From Alishewanella aestuarii B11 (GTDB lineage Bacteria; Pseudomonadota; Gammaproteobacteria; Enterobacterales; Alteromonadaceae), in NCBI RefSeq assembly GCF_000280055.1, contig NZ_ALAB01000021.1:62001-126000 (forward strand): a stretch of 64,000 nucleotides of DNA, read 5' to 3'. Within the stretch, counting starts at the first letter, position 1; each line of letters opens with the position of its first letter. The notes under the pieces were generated by a model. The model did no database searches. It saw nothing but the letters and a program-made list of their open reading frames with translations, and was not told the origin of the DNA. Positions 37,635 to 46,424 of this stretch are shown here, piece by piece. Both the position numbers and the translations under genes were made by a program.

Positions 37635-39860
37635 ATGCACAGGCTCTATTATGGTGTGCTGGCTGGTTGTCTATTGTCGTTATTTTTGCCGCTTCTGCCA
37701 GTTTTTTTGAAAATTATTTTGCCATTGCTGCTACTGTTGGCGGCACTGTACCGCTGCTGGTTAATTACCGGGCTGTTATGTTTTCTCTGCAGCTGGCATT
37801 GGCAGTTGCTGAGCCATCATCAATCCGTATCGCAGCTACTGGCTGCTGCGCCAGCTTACTATGAGGTGCGGATCCGGGCTGTGCAGCAGGACAGTGACAG
37901 CAGTTTGTTGCAGCTGGAGATACTGGACCCGCAAGCCAGAGGCTATCAGCTCAGAGTGCGCTGGTTACAGGCACCTGCGCTTGAAGTCGGTGAGCGGTGG
38001 CGCCTCCCGCTGCGCTTAAAAGCAGTATATAGCCGGCAAAATCCCGGTGCGGCAAATGCTGAGCTAAGTGCGTTACAAGAGAGGGTCATTGCAACCGGCT
38101 ATGTAGACCGGCAGCGCCCGGCGATTAAGCTGGCATCCAGCCGGGCTCTACGCCCGCGGCTGTTGCAGCAACTGGAACTTGCTTGGCAGGGGCGGGAGAC
38201 TGCTATCCTGCTGCGGGCTCTCAGTAGCGGTGAGCGTGATTTTTCGCCAGAGCTTTGGCAGGGATTGCGGCACAGTGGCCTCGGGCATTTACTGGTGATC
38301 TCGGGATTACATATTAGTCTGGTCTACGGCTGGAGTCTGGCGCTGTTGCTGGGGCTGGGGACAGTATGTCGTCGCAGGGTCCCACTGCCGCTGGCACTCA
38401 TGCTGTCACTGCTACCGGCGCTGGCTTACGCCTGGCTGGCCGGCTTTGCGGTGCCGACGTTAAGAGCCATAGTGGCGCTCGGATTATTTTTAACCGGGCG
38501 CTTGCTGTTACGTCCGGCAAATGCGGCTAATTACTGGCTGCTGCTCTGTAGCACGCTGCTATTGCTCAATCCGTTGTGGGTAATCAGTGTCAGTTTCTGG
38601 TTATCGATCCTGGCAGTTGGCATGATTTTGTTGCTAAGTTGGTATCTGGGGCCGCTGCCACAGCCCTGGCGGCAGCGTCTGCGCTACTGGCTGTGTTTTC
38701 ATCTATTGCTTACCGCGAGCATGAGCCTGCTGACCGCGGTGTTTTTTAATGGCTTAAGTGCGCTGACGCTAATTTCTAATCTGTTATTTATCCCCTGGTG
38801 TACTTTGCTGGCGATCCCGCTGGTCTTACTGGCGCTACTTTATAGCCTGAGCGGGTTGCCTTTTGCCACCGAGGTCTGGCTGCTACCGGATCTGGCGCTC
38901 AGGCCATTACAGCTTTGGCTGGATTGGGCGGCGCAGTGGCCGGTGTGGTGGAGCTTACCAGGGTTAAATGGCACGGTTTCGCTGCTGTTATGTGCGCTGT
39001 TTTTACTATTGTTACTGTTAAGAGTACGTTATCTGGTTTGGAGCTGCTTTGTATTAACCTTCAGCATTGCCATGCTGCTAACGCCAACAGCGGGTGTCAG
39101 ATTGACGTTGCTGGATAGCGGTCAGGCAACGGTGTTACTGCTCGAGCAAAGAAACACTAAGCTGCTGTATCTGGATATCCCGGCGCCTCAGGCCGAACAA
39201 CTGATACGGCAACAGCTGCTGCCGCTATTGCAGTTCTACCGCATTCGCCAACTGGATGCCGTGATCTGGCCGCGTTTAACGGCCGAGCATCTGCCGGCTT
39301 TAGCGTTATTACGTCAACATACTGCAGCCTGGCCGCTGTTTAGTGCCGATGTGCTGCCGGCGACCAGCCAGGCTTGTGCTGCTATTGAAAAGCATGAACT
39401 GGCGGCGAAACTGACGCTACGGCACTGGTCACTGCCTGACAAGGATCCTTGCAGCTTAAGTATTAGCCTGAATGGCTGGCAACTACTGTTGCCCGGCAGG
39501 TTGCAGCGACTGACTGAGCAGCGGCTACTGGCACGTTATCCTGAATTGAGCGCAGATCTCTATTTGCTAAGTGATTTTGGGCGTGACAGCGCGAATTCAC
39601 TGGCCTTATTACAGCAGTTGGCACCGGTACAACTGCTGCTTGCTGCCAATGGTGCCGCTGCGCACCCGTATCCGGTGACGGCGGTTCGGCAACGAATTGC
39701 CTTGTTGCAGTTGCCGCTCTACCACACTGGCGAACAAGGTGCTATTGTCGTGGATTTTCAGCCAAGGCAGCTTAAAATTTCAACCTGGCGACAGCGGCAG
39801 CGACCGCGCTGGACAGAAAACGTGACGCCAGGTGCTGAAACTGAGATCAGAACGCGCTAG
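37635..39860 (+). CDS. comEC: DNA uptake channel ComEC/Rec2 with degenerate C-terminal domain
   Basis: A 741-aa membrane protein equivalent to E. coli YcaI, thought to pass single-stranded DNA into the cytoplasm during transformation. It has two to three N-terminal helices, an OB-like domain (about 55-170) and the Competence domain. The latter has GLGHLLVISGLHISLVYG near 213-230 and about seven more helices. The C-terminal metallo-beta-lactamase-like domain begins at TLLDSGQATVLLL (about 490). The usual SHxDxDHxGG motif reads PRLTAEHLPA near 550, the GD motif reads LLPGRLQ near 617, and no HHGS motif is seen. The metal site therefore appears lost. The start at 37635 avoids a longer frame overlapping DUF2062. 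Confidence 0.9.
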   Translation: MHRLYYGVLAGCLLSLFLPLLPVFLKIILPLLLLLAALYRCWLITGLLCFLCSWHWQLLSHHQSVSQLLAAAPAYYEVRIRAVQQDSDSSLLQLEILDPQARGYQLRVRWLQAPALEVGERWRLPLRLKAVYSRQNPGAANAELSALQERVIATGYVDRQRPAIKLASSRALRPRLLQQLELAWQGRETAILLRALSSGERDFSPELWQGLRHSGLGHLLVISGLHISLVYGWSLALLLGLGTVCRRRVPLPLALMLSLLPALAYAWLAGFAVPTLRAIVALGLFLTGRLLLRPANAANYWLLLCSTLLLLNPLWVISVSFWLSILAVGMILLLSWYLGPLPQPWRQRLRYWLCFHLLLTASMSLLTAVFFNGLSALTLISNLLFIPWCTLLAIPLVLLALLYSLSGLPFATEVWLLPDLALRPLQLWLDWAAQWPVWWSLPGLNGTVSLLLCALFLLLLLLRVRYLVWSCFVLTFSIAMLLTPTAGVRLTLLDSGQATVLLLEQRNTKLLYLDIPAPQAEQLIRQQLLPLLQFYRIRQLDAVIWPRLTAEHLPALALLRQHTAAWPLFSADVLPATSQACAAIEKHELAAKLTLRHWSLPDKDPCSLSISLNGWQLLLPGRLQRLTEQRLLARYPELSADLYLLSDFGRDSANSLALLQQLAPVQLLLAANGAAAHPYPVTAVRQRIALLQLPLYHTGEQGAIVVDFQPRQLKISTWRQRQRPRWTENVTPGAETEIRTR

Positions 39861-39892
39861 AATAGCAAGCTTAGAATAAAAAGGTGCTTATT

Positions 39893-41644
39893 TTGCAGTC
39901 AGATAACGATACAAGCATGGTAGTTTACCGCCGTCTTCTTGGTTACTTAAAGCCTTACCGGCTCGGCTTTGTCGCCGCCATAGTCGGCATGATTGGTTAC
40001 TCCCTGGTTGATGCAGGATTTATCGCGTCGGTACAGCCTTTTATTGACCGCGGTATTCAGGAAAAAGACACCGACTTTTTGCGTTATGCTCCGCTGGTCG
40101 TGATCTTATTATTTATTTTGCGCGGCATTTTTCATTTTACGGCAACCTATTGTATCAGCTGGGTTGGTAATCAGATCGTAAAGGATATGCGGCAGCAGTT
40201 GTTTGGTCATATGATGCGGCTGCCGGTCAGTTTTCATGATAAGCATTCTACTGGTGAGTTGATCTCGAAAATCACCTATGACGCCGAGCAGATTAAACAA
40301 TCCCTTACTAAGGCACTGATCGTGCTGGTGCGCGACGGCGCTCTGGTGGTTGGCCTGATTTTCGTTATGTTCTGGTATAGCTGGCAGTTGTCACTAATCT
40401 TCTTTCTGATTGCGCCGGTGATCGCCGTTATCGTCAGCCTGGTATCAAAGCGCTTCCGGCAACTGAGCCATAAGATCCAACATGCGATGGGCGGTGTTAC
40501 CACCGCCTCAGAGCAGATGTTAAATGGCCATAAGGTGATCCTGTCTTTTGGTGGCCAGCAACTGGAAGATCAACGTTTTGCCGAGGTGAATAACCAGACC
40601 CGTTTGCAAGGGGTCAAAATGGACTCAACCTCGGCCATCAGCTCGGGGGTGATCCAACTGATCGCCTCTTTCGCGCTGGCGTTTGTCGTCTTTATGGCCA
40701 GCCAGCCGGAAATGCTGGACACGCTGACACCCGGTATTTTCTCATCTATCGTCACGGCGATGGTGATGATGCTAAAACCACTAAAGCAATTAACCACCGT
40801 CAACAGTGAGTTTCAACGTGGTTTAGCTGCTGCTGCCAGTATTTTTAAGATCCTGGATCAACTGACGGAGCAGGAAACCGGCCGGATAGAGCTCAAAGTT
40901 GCCAGGGGCGATATCAGCTTTAGCCATGTCAGTTTTCATTACCCGGGACATCAGCAACAGGTATTAAAGGATATCAGTTTTAGTATCAAAGCCGGCCAGA
41001 CGGTGGCGCTGGTCGGGCGCTCCGGCAGTGGCAAAACCACGATATCCAGTCTGCTGCCGCGTTTTTACGAAGTGGAGCAGGGCGAAATCCTGCTCGATGG
41101 TCAAAATATTCAGAGTTACACCCGGGCTTCGTTGCGCAGTCAAATTGCTGTGGTGTCGCAGCATGTCATGCTGTTTAACGATACTATTGCTAATAATATT
41201 TGCTATGGCATGCCCGGTCCGGTCAGCCGCGAGCAGTTGCTTGATGTGGCGGAGAAAGCACATGTGCTGGAATTTACCGATAAGCTGCCGGATGGGTTGG
41301 ATACGCAAATTGGTGAAAATGGCGTCAGTTTGTCGGGCGGCCAGCGCCAGCGCATTGCCATTGCCAGAGCCCTGCTACGTCAGGCACCGGTGCTAATTCT
41401 GGATGAAGCGACCTCGGCGCTGGACACCGAGTCAGAGCGAAAAATTCAGGCGGCACTGGATGTATTATTAAAGGGCCGCACCAGCATTGTGATTGCGCAC
41501 CGCTTATCGACGATTGAAAAAGCAGACAATATTATTGTGATGGATCAAGGACGTATTCTGGAGCAGGGCACCCATCAGCAATTGCTGGCAAAGGACGGTG
41601 CCTATGCCTCCTTGCATAAACTGCAGTTTGGTGGCGACGCATGA
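39893..41644 (+). CDS. msbA: Lipid A export ATP-binding/permease MsbA
   Basis: A homodimeric ABC exporter that flips lipid A-core across the inner membrane. Six helices span about 15-310. Walker A GRSGSGKTT, signature LSGGQRQRIAIARALL and Walker B VLILDEATSALD are intact. I chose the TTG at 39893 because an AAAAAGG ribosome-binding site ends 8 nt upstream and it gives 583 aa, matching E. coli MsbA (582 aa) at the N-terminus. The GTG at 39884 or the ATG at 39917 are alternatives. It overlaps lpxK by 4 bp, as part of the conserved comEC-msbA-lpxK-ycaR-kdsB order. Confidence 0.97.
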   Translation: MQSDNDTSMVVYRRLLGYLKPYRLGFVAAIVGMIGYSLVDAGFIASVQPFIDRGIQEKDTDFLRYAPLVVILLFILRGIFHFTATYCISWVGNQIVKDMRQQLFGHMMRLPVSFHDKHSTGELISKITYDAEQIKQSLTKALIVLVRDGALVVGLIFVMFWYSWQLSLIFFLIAPVIAVIVSLVSKRFRQLSHKIQHAMGGVTTASEQMLNGHKVILSFGGQQLEDQRFAEVNNQTRLQGVKMDSTSAISSGVIQLIASFALAFVVFMASQPEMLDTLTPGIFSSIVTAMVMMLKPLKQLTTVNSEFQRGLAAAASIFKILDQLTEQETGRIELKVARGDISFSHVSFHYPGHQQQVLKDISFSIKAGQTVALVGRSGSGKTTISSLLPRFYEVEQGEILLDGQNIQSYTRASLRSQIAVVSQHVMLFNDTIANNICYGMPGPVSREQLLDVAEKAHVLEFTDKLPDGLDTQIGENGVSLSGGQRQRIAIARALLRQAPVLILDEATSALDTESERKIQAALDVLLKGRTSIVIAHRLSTIEKADNIIVMDQGRILEQGTHQQLLAKDGAYASLHKLQFGGDA

Positions 41645-42639
41645 ACCTGTTAGAGCAAGCCTGGTATAAAAAACACTGGTGGTGCGCCTTATTGCTGCCG
41701 TTTAGCGCCTTGTTCTATCTGGTTAGCAGTGTCCGGCGCTTATTGTTTCGCGCTGGGGTGCTAAAGACAGAAAGATTGCCGGTACCGGTGCTGATTGTCG
41801 GCAATATCACGGTAGGCGGCACCGGCAAGACGCCTTTTACGATTTGGTTGTGTGACTATCTGCGGCAGCGGGGTTATACACCCGGCATTATTTCACGTGG
41901 TTATGGTGGTAAGGTTAAGGCGCCGCGGCTGGTCACTGAGTTGGATAGTCCGGCGCTGGTTGGCGACGAACCCCTGTTACTGGCGCAGCGCAGCGGCTGT
42001 CCCATAGTGGTGTCACCCGATCGGGTAGCGGCGGGGCGTTTTTTGCTGGAGAAGCGACCACAGGTTGATATTATTATTTCCGATGATGGTTTACAGCATT
42101 ACCGTCTGGCCCGGGATCTGGAAATCGTGTTGCTGGATGGGCAACGCGGCCTGGGCAACGGCTGGTTATTGCCGGCCGGGCCGCTACGGGAATTACCAAA
42201 GCGCCTTGCCAGTGTCGATCTGGTGATTGCCAATAGTGGTAGCTCAGCGCTTGCTGCTGGCGAAATCAAGCTCAGTTCTGCGGCAGCATCGCCGTTATTG
42301 CCCGATGCGGAGCCACTGACGCCTGACACCGAGATTCAACTGGTCGCCGGTATTGGCAATCCGCTACGTTTTAAAGCCTCTGCCGAGCAGGCTGGATTTA
42401 AAATCAAACATTGTCACTTCTGGCCCGATCATCACCCTTTTCAGGCGGATGACTTTAACATGGTCTCAGGTCCGATCCTGATGACGGAAAAAGATGCGGT
42501 AAAATGCCGCAAATTTGCCCGGCCTGACTGGTATTATTTACCCGTGCAGGCGGAGCCGGACGCGGCAGTCGTCGCCCGTCTGGACGCCTTATTAAATACT
42601 TTGGGAATTCGTTATGGCACTCAATCCGGCATTGACTGA
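41641..42639 (+). CDS. lpxK: Tetraacyldisaccharide 4'-kinase
   Basis: Adds the 4'-phosphate to the lipid A precursor at the membrane. It is 332 aa (E. coli 328). An N-terminal amphipathic/hydrophobic helix (about 14-30) is followed by the P-loop GNITVGGTGKT at 54-64, then SRGYGG, GDEPLLLA and DDGLQHYRL. The late motif DHHPF near residue 265 is also present. Its start overlaps the msbA stop, and its 3' end overlaps ycaR by 26 bp. Confidence 0.97.
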   Translation: MNLLEQAWYKKHWWCALLLPFSALFYLVSSVRRLLFRAGVLKTERLPVPVLIVGNITVGGTGKTPFTIWLCDYLRQRGYTPGIISRGYGGKVKAPRLVTELDSPALVGDEPLLLAQRSGCPIVVSPDRVAAGRFLLEKRPQVDIIISDDGLQHYRLARDLEIVLLDGQRGLGNGWLLPAGPLRELPKRLASVDLVIANSGSSALAAGEIKLSSAAASPLLPDAEPLTPDTEIQLVAGIGNPLRFKASAEQAGFKIKHCHFWPDHHPFQADDFNMVSGPILMTEKDAVKCRKFARPDWYYLPVQAEPDAAVVARLDALLNTLGIRYGTQSGID

Positions 42640-42811
42640 TATCCTGGCCTGCCCGGTCTGCAAGGGTAAACTGAAATACGACAAAGACGGCCAGCGCTTG
42701 ATCTGTACGCTGGATCGGCTGGCCTATCGTTTAAGTAATAACATTCCGGTATTACTGGCCAATGAAGCCACCATATTAAGCGCTGAAGAGTGTGAAAAAT
42801 GGCGTTCCTAG
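42614..42811 (+). CDS. ycaR: Trm112-family zinc-ribbon protein YcaR
   Basis: A 65-aa protein of the Trm112/UPF0434 family. The N-terminal knuckle [11 protein letters not shown] (Cys13 and Cys16) is present. The second pair of ligands is incomplete: a single later Cys (LICTLD, about 37) is seen, as in E. coli Yca[15 protein letters not shown] is the family core. Function in bacteria is not established. It is embedded between lpxK and kdsB with overlaps on both sides, which indicates strict translational coupling. Confidence 0.92.
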   Translation: MALNPALTDILACPVCKGKLKYDKDGQRLICTLDRLAYRLSNNIPVLLANEATILSAEECEKWRS

Positions 42812-43551
42812 TGGTGATACCGGCGCGCTACGCCAGTAGCCGCCTGCCAGGTAAACCCCTGGCTGATATCAACGGTAAAACGATGATTGAACGGGTATAC
42901 CGCCAGGCGTTGCAAAGTGGTGCGGCCCGGGTGCTGGTGGCAACCGACGATCAGAGGATTAAAGCGGTTGTGGAAGGTTTTGGTGGTGAGGTTTGTGTTA
43001 CTGCCACTCACCACAACTCCGGTACTGAGCGTTTGGCAGAAGTGGTGACGAAGCTGGGGCTACCGGCAGAGACTATAGTCGTTAATGTGCAGGGCGATGA
43101 ACCCTTTATTCCACCGGCATTAATCGGTCAGGTGGCGGCAAATCTGGCGGCTCAGCAGCGGGCTCGGATGGCCACGCTGGCAGTGCCGCTTGGCGATGCC
43201 AGCGAAATCGCCAATCCTAATATCGTTAAAGTGGTGACCGACCAACAAGGTTATGCGCTGTATTTTAGCCGTTCGGTGATCCCCTTTGATCGCGATCAGG
43301 CGTTTCAAGCCGAGCTTGCTCAGCATTACCGGCGGCATATCGGCATCTATGCCTACCGCGCCGGTTTTATTCAGGATTACGTACGCTGGCCGGTGTCTAC
43401 CCTGGAGCGGCTGGAAGCGCTGGAGCAATTGCGGGTGCTGTGGCAGGGTGAAGCCATCCATGTTGCCGATGCCATAGCGCCGCCGGCGATGGGGGTGGAT
43501 ACTGCCGAGGATCTGGCAAGGGCCATCGCCCATGCTAAAACCTATGACTGA
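42799..43551 (+). CDS. kdsB: 3-deoxy-manno-octulosonate cytidylyltransferase
   Basis: Activates Kdo as CMP-Kdo for attachment to lipid A. It is 250 aa (E. coli 248). The nucleotide-binding start [17 protein letters not shown] (about 5-21), ATDDQRI near 50, VNVQGDEPF near 95 and the YAYRAGFI region near 190 are all canonical. It overlaps ycaR by 13 bp and the downstream pseudouridine synthase gene by 20 bp. Confidence 0.98.
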   Translation: MAFLVVIPARYASSRLPGKPLADINGKTMIERVYRQALQSGAARVLVATDDQRIKAVVEGFGGEVCVTATHHNSGTERLAEVVTKLGLPAETIVVNVQGDEPFIPPALIGQVAANLAAQQRARMATLAVPLGDASEIANPNIVKVVTDQQGYALYFSRSVIPFDRDQAFQAELAQHYRRHIGIYAYRAGFIQDYVRWPVSTLERLEALEQLRVLWQGEAIHVADAIAPPAMGVDTAEDLARAIAHAKTYD

Positions 43552-44260
43552 TGCTTTTCAGATAGTGGCGCAAACCGACGATTTCTATGTTCTGAATAAA
43601 GCCGCCGGTGTCAGTTTTCATTCTGAGCAAGGCCCCGGCCTGGTGGCGTTGGCCGAGCAACAGCTGGCACAAAAGCTTTATCCGGTGCATCGGCTGGATA
43701 AAGTCACCTCTGGCTTGCTGTTACTGGCACGCCGGCCTGGGGTAGCGGCTGAGTTAACCCGGTTATTTGCCAAGCGGCAGGTGCAGAAATGCTATCTGGC
43801 ACTTAGTGCGGCGCGACCACAAAAAAAGCAAGGCTGGGTCAAGGGCCCCATGCAACCGGCGCGGCGTGGCGCCTGGCGTCTTGGTCAGGGCGAGCAAGCG
43901 CCTGCGGTGACCTATTTTGTCAGCCAGGGCTATCAGGATGCACCGTTTCGGGCTTTTCTGTTAAAACCTTTCACCGGTAAAACCCATCAGTTAAGAGTGG
44001 CGCTAAAGAGCGTCGGGGCTGCTATTCTGGGTGATGAACTCTATGGTGGTGCAGTAGCAGATCGGGTCTACCTGCATGCCTATGCGCTCAGCTTCAGCTT
44101 GTTCGGCAAGCAGTATCAGTTCCAGGTATTACCTGATAGCGGCGCGGCCTTTGCTGAACTATTGCAACTTGGCTTGCCATCAAGCTGGTTAACGCCGGCT
44201 GATTTTCCCTGGCCAGCTGCTCCTGCGCAGTTGGCTGCTTGTTCAGATCAGGATGAATAA
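43532..44260 (+). CDS. RluA-family pseudouridine synthase (TIGR01621 type)
   Basis: A 242-aa enzyme converting uridine to pseudouridine in an RNA not identifiable from sequence. The catalytic HRLDKVTSG motif places the nucleophile at Asp56. [18 protein letters not shown] near 150 is the conserved RluA substrate loop, followed by LGDELYGG. It lacks an S4 domain and is short, like the TIGR01621 subgroup. Either of two in-frame ATGs (43532 or 43544) could be used. Both overlap the kdsB end. Its stop overlaps tcdA (TAATG). Confidence 0.88.
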   Translation: MLKPMTDAFQIVAQTDDFYVLNKAAGVSFHSEQGPGLVALAEQQLAQKLYPVHRLDKVTSGLLLLARRPGVAAELTRLFAKRQVQKCYLALSAARPQKKQGWVKGPMQPARRGAWRLGQGEQAPAVTYFVSQGYQDAPFRAFLLKPFTGKTHQLRVALKSVGAAILGDELYGGAVADRVYLHAYALSFSLFGKQYQFQVLPDSGAAFAELLQLGLPSSWLTPADFPWPAAPAQLAACSDQDE

Positions 44261-45072
44261 TGTCAGATTATGAAACCCGTTTTGCCGGTATTGCCCGGCT
44301 TTATGGTCAGACCGCATTGCAGCAATTTCGCCAGGCGCATGTGGTGGTGATAGGTATTGGTGGTGTGGGCAGCTGGGCGGCAGAGGCTTTGGCCCGCTCT
44401 GGTATTGGCGAGCTGACCTTGATTGATTTGGATGATGTCTGTGTCAGCAATATTAATCGCCAATTACATGCGCTGACTGCAACAGTGGGGCAGGATAAGG
44501 TTGCGGTAATGGCAGAGCGGATCCATCAGATCAACCCGGAATGTGTGGTACATCAGGTGGCAGATTTTATCGCAGCTGATAATCTGGCACAGTTATTACA
44601 CGGCAAAATTGATTATGTGCTGGATGCGATTGATGCCGTGAAAGCCAAAACAGCATTAATTGCCTGGTGTAAGCGGCGCAAGATCCCGCTGATCACCACA
44701 GGCGGCGCCGGAGGTCAACTTGACCCGACGCAGATCCAAATCGCCGATCTGACACAGGCCTACAACGACCCGCTGTTAGCGAAGGTACGCAATATGCTGC
44801 GACGTGATCATCAGTTTAGCCGCAATCCGAAGCGGCGTTTTGGCGTCGATTGTGTATTTTCAACCGAGCAGTTACGTTATCCGGCTACTGATGGCAGTGT
44901 TTGTCAGCAAAAGCCGGATACTAGCGGCGCGATGCGGCTGGATTGCAGCGGCGGTTTTGGTGCCGCCACTGTGGTGACGGCCAGCTTCGGTTTTGCTGCG
45001 GTTTCGCGCCTGCTAGTCAAACTGGTCCGCAAGGGTGTAAGCGAGCAACAGGCTGAGCACAATCCAGGGTAA
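44260..45072 (+). CDS. tcdA: tRNA threonylcarbamoyladenosine dehydratase
   Basis: An E1-like enzyme that cyclises t6A37 in tRNA to ct6A using ATP. It is 270 aa (E. coli 268). The Rossmann loop GIGGVGSWAAEALARSG lies at about 32-48, and DLDDVCVSNINRQ binds the nucleotide. TTGGAGGQLDPTQI near 148 and the family motif RRFGVDCVFSTE near 190 are present. In E. coli it acts with the CsdA/CsdE sulfur-transfer pair, whose genes lie about 1 kb away here on the opposite strand. Its last 60 bp overlap the converging kinase-like gene. Confidence 0.96.
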   Translation: MSDYETRFAGIARLYGQTALQQFRQAHVVVIGIGGVGSWAAEALARSGIGELTLIDLDDVCVSNINRQLHALTATVGQDKVAVMAERIHQINPECVVHQVADFIAADNLAQLLHGKIDYVLDAIDAVKAKTALIAWCKRRKIPLITTGGAGGQLDPTQIQIADLTQAYNDPLLAKVRNMLRRDHQFSRNPKRRFGVDCVFSTEQLRYPATDGSVCQQKPDTSGAMRLDCSGGFGAATVVTASFGFAAVSRLLVKLVRKGVSEQQAEHNPG

Positions 45073-45861
45073 CTTACTACGTTGTTGACCACTGCGGTGC
45101 TGGCGTAATTGCCGCAGCGCCAGCAAGGCTTGCTTGCCATCTTTACCGAGTAAGCCATGGCTTAGTTCCAGTAATGGATAAACTAACCACATCTGCTCTA
45201 CCACCGCCAGACTATCGCGCCATACTCGTCCAGGCGCGAGGCGGCGATACTCGGTAATGACTTCGTCAATCAGCGGATCTGTGTGCTCAAGATAGCGATA
45301 CAGGCCATGGATAAAGATAAGTACATCCCGTACCATACACTGGTCAATACTCAGTTGTTGATGCGGGTTTTCTTCAAAATCAATAAAACCAATCTGTTTA
45401 CCATCCCAACACAGATCGCGTAATGCCGGCCGGCCGTGCCAGCGATTATGCTGATGCAGTTTAGCCAGCGCGGCTGCCGCCTGCAGCAAAATCTCGCGTC
45501 GCTGCTCGGCGTCAGGTTGTGCTTCCGTTAGCCAGTATTTTAGCGAAGGCCCAACATCGGAAAGCACCAGGTACTCCTCCGACGCGACTAAAACCCGCGG
45601 CACATTAAAACCCAGACTACCCAGCAGTTGTAAGCGTTTAGCTTCGCCGGCCAGGGCGGCAAAAGGTTCAATACTGGGAAAGTACAGTGGATTAGAGCTC
45701 AGGCTGGCAATCAGTTTTGGTAATACGCGACGCCAGCCCGGTAGGGCAGGTTCTTGCTGCTTTAACCACAGTTTCTGGCCTTGCCAGTTAAAGCTGAAAG
45801 AACGTTGTGGTTGTTGCTGCCGTAACTGCAGACTAAATTCAAGAAGAGAGACATTATCCAT
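45013..45861 (-). CDS. Small kinase-like protein (RIO/BUD32/Kdo-kinase type fold)
   Basis: A 282-aa protein from the ATG at 45861, preceded by a GGGG ribosome-binding site. An upstream ATG at 45912 is also open. Kinase-like features are KLWLKQQE with a candidate ATP Lys near 33, EAKRLQLLGSLG as an alpha-C Glu region, and a catalytic-loop-like HGRPALRDLCWDG near 140. IGFIDFEE follows in the place of DFG. The standard HxD Asp is not in its usual position. The extreme C-terminus (WIVLSLLLAYTLADQF) is hydrophobic and may anchor the protein. The substrate is unknown. Its 3' end overlaps tcdA tail-to-tail by 60 bp. Confidence 0.65.
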   Translation of the reverse strand: MDNVSLLEFSLQLRQQQPQRSFSFNWQGQKLWLKQQEPALPGWRRVLPKLIASLSSNPLYFPSIEPFAALAGEAKRLQLLGSLGFNVPRVLVASEEYLVLSDVGPSLKYWLTEAQPDAEQRREILLQAAAALAKLHQHNRWHGRPALRDLCWDGKQIGFIDFEENPHQQLSIDQCMVRDVLIFIHGLYRYLEHTDPLIDEVITEYRRLAPGRVWRDSLAVVEQMWLVYPLLELSHGLLGKDGKQALLALRQLRQHRSGQQRSKLPWIVLSLLLAYTLADQFD

Positions 45862-45978
45862 AGCGCGCATCCCCGATAAGCCTGGACGTGCAGTGTGCCC
45901 AGGGTGCGGCATTAGAACTTATGGTAGCTGAATTTTAGCTGAATATCGGTAAAGTCTACAGCTAGCTAAGGGCGAGCT

Positions 45979-46422
45979 CTAAGCTTTAATAGTGCTTTGA
46001 ATGCGTTGTAGCATCATAGTCAGGCCATTGCCCCGGGATTGACTCAGGTAAGGGCGCAGATTTAGCGCATCAAAATGGCGACTGAGTTCCAGCTCGGCAA
46101 GTTCACTACTGGTTTTACCATTCACAAAACATAGCATAATTGCCAGTAGACCTTTAACGATACGGGCTTCACTGTCCAGTACAAAATAGTGCTTGCCAGT
46201 TACCGGCTCCTGATAGTGCAGTAGCCAGGCCCGGCTTTCACAGCCACGGACCAGATATTCAGTCTGGCGCATTTTCTCCGGTAGGGCAGGTAATTTCTTA
46301 CCCAGTTGCATTAACAACCGATATTTACTTTGCCAATCGGTTGGTTGTTGCAGCAATGGTAGTTCTTGTTCCGCTATCTGCTGCAAGCCGGTGGCGGTAT
46401 CGGCAATAAGTTGTTGTAGCAT
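45979..46422 (-). CDS. csdE: Cysteine desulfuration protein CsdE (SufE family)
   Basis: A 147-aa sulfur acceptor, the same length as E. coli CsdE. It takes persulfide sulfur from CsdA on the conserved Cys61 in YLVRGCESRAWLL. It lies 2 bp after csdA on the same strand. The window has no suf operon, so I assign the Csd branch from the csdA-csdE-tcdA neighbourhood and length. Confidence 0.92.
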   Translation of the reverse strand: MLQQLIADTATGLQQIAEQELPLLQQPTDWQSKYRLLMQLGKKLPALPEKMRQTEYLVRGCESRAWLLHYQEPVTGKHYFVLDSEARIVKGLLAIMLCFVNGKTSSELAELELSRHFDALNLRPYLSQSRGNGLTMMLQRIQSTIKA

Positions 46423-46424
46423 GG

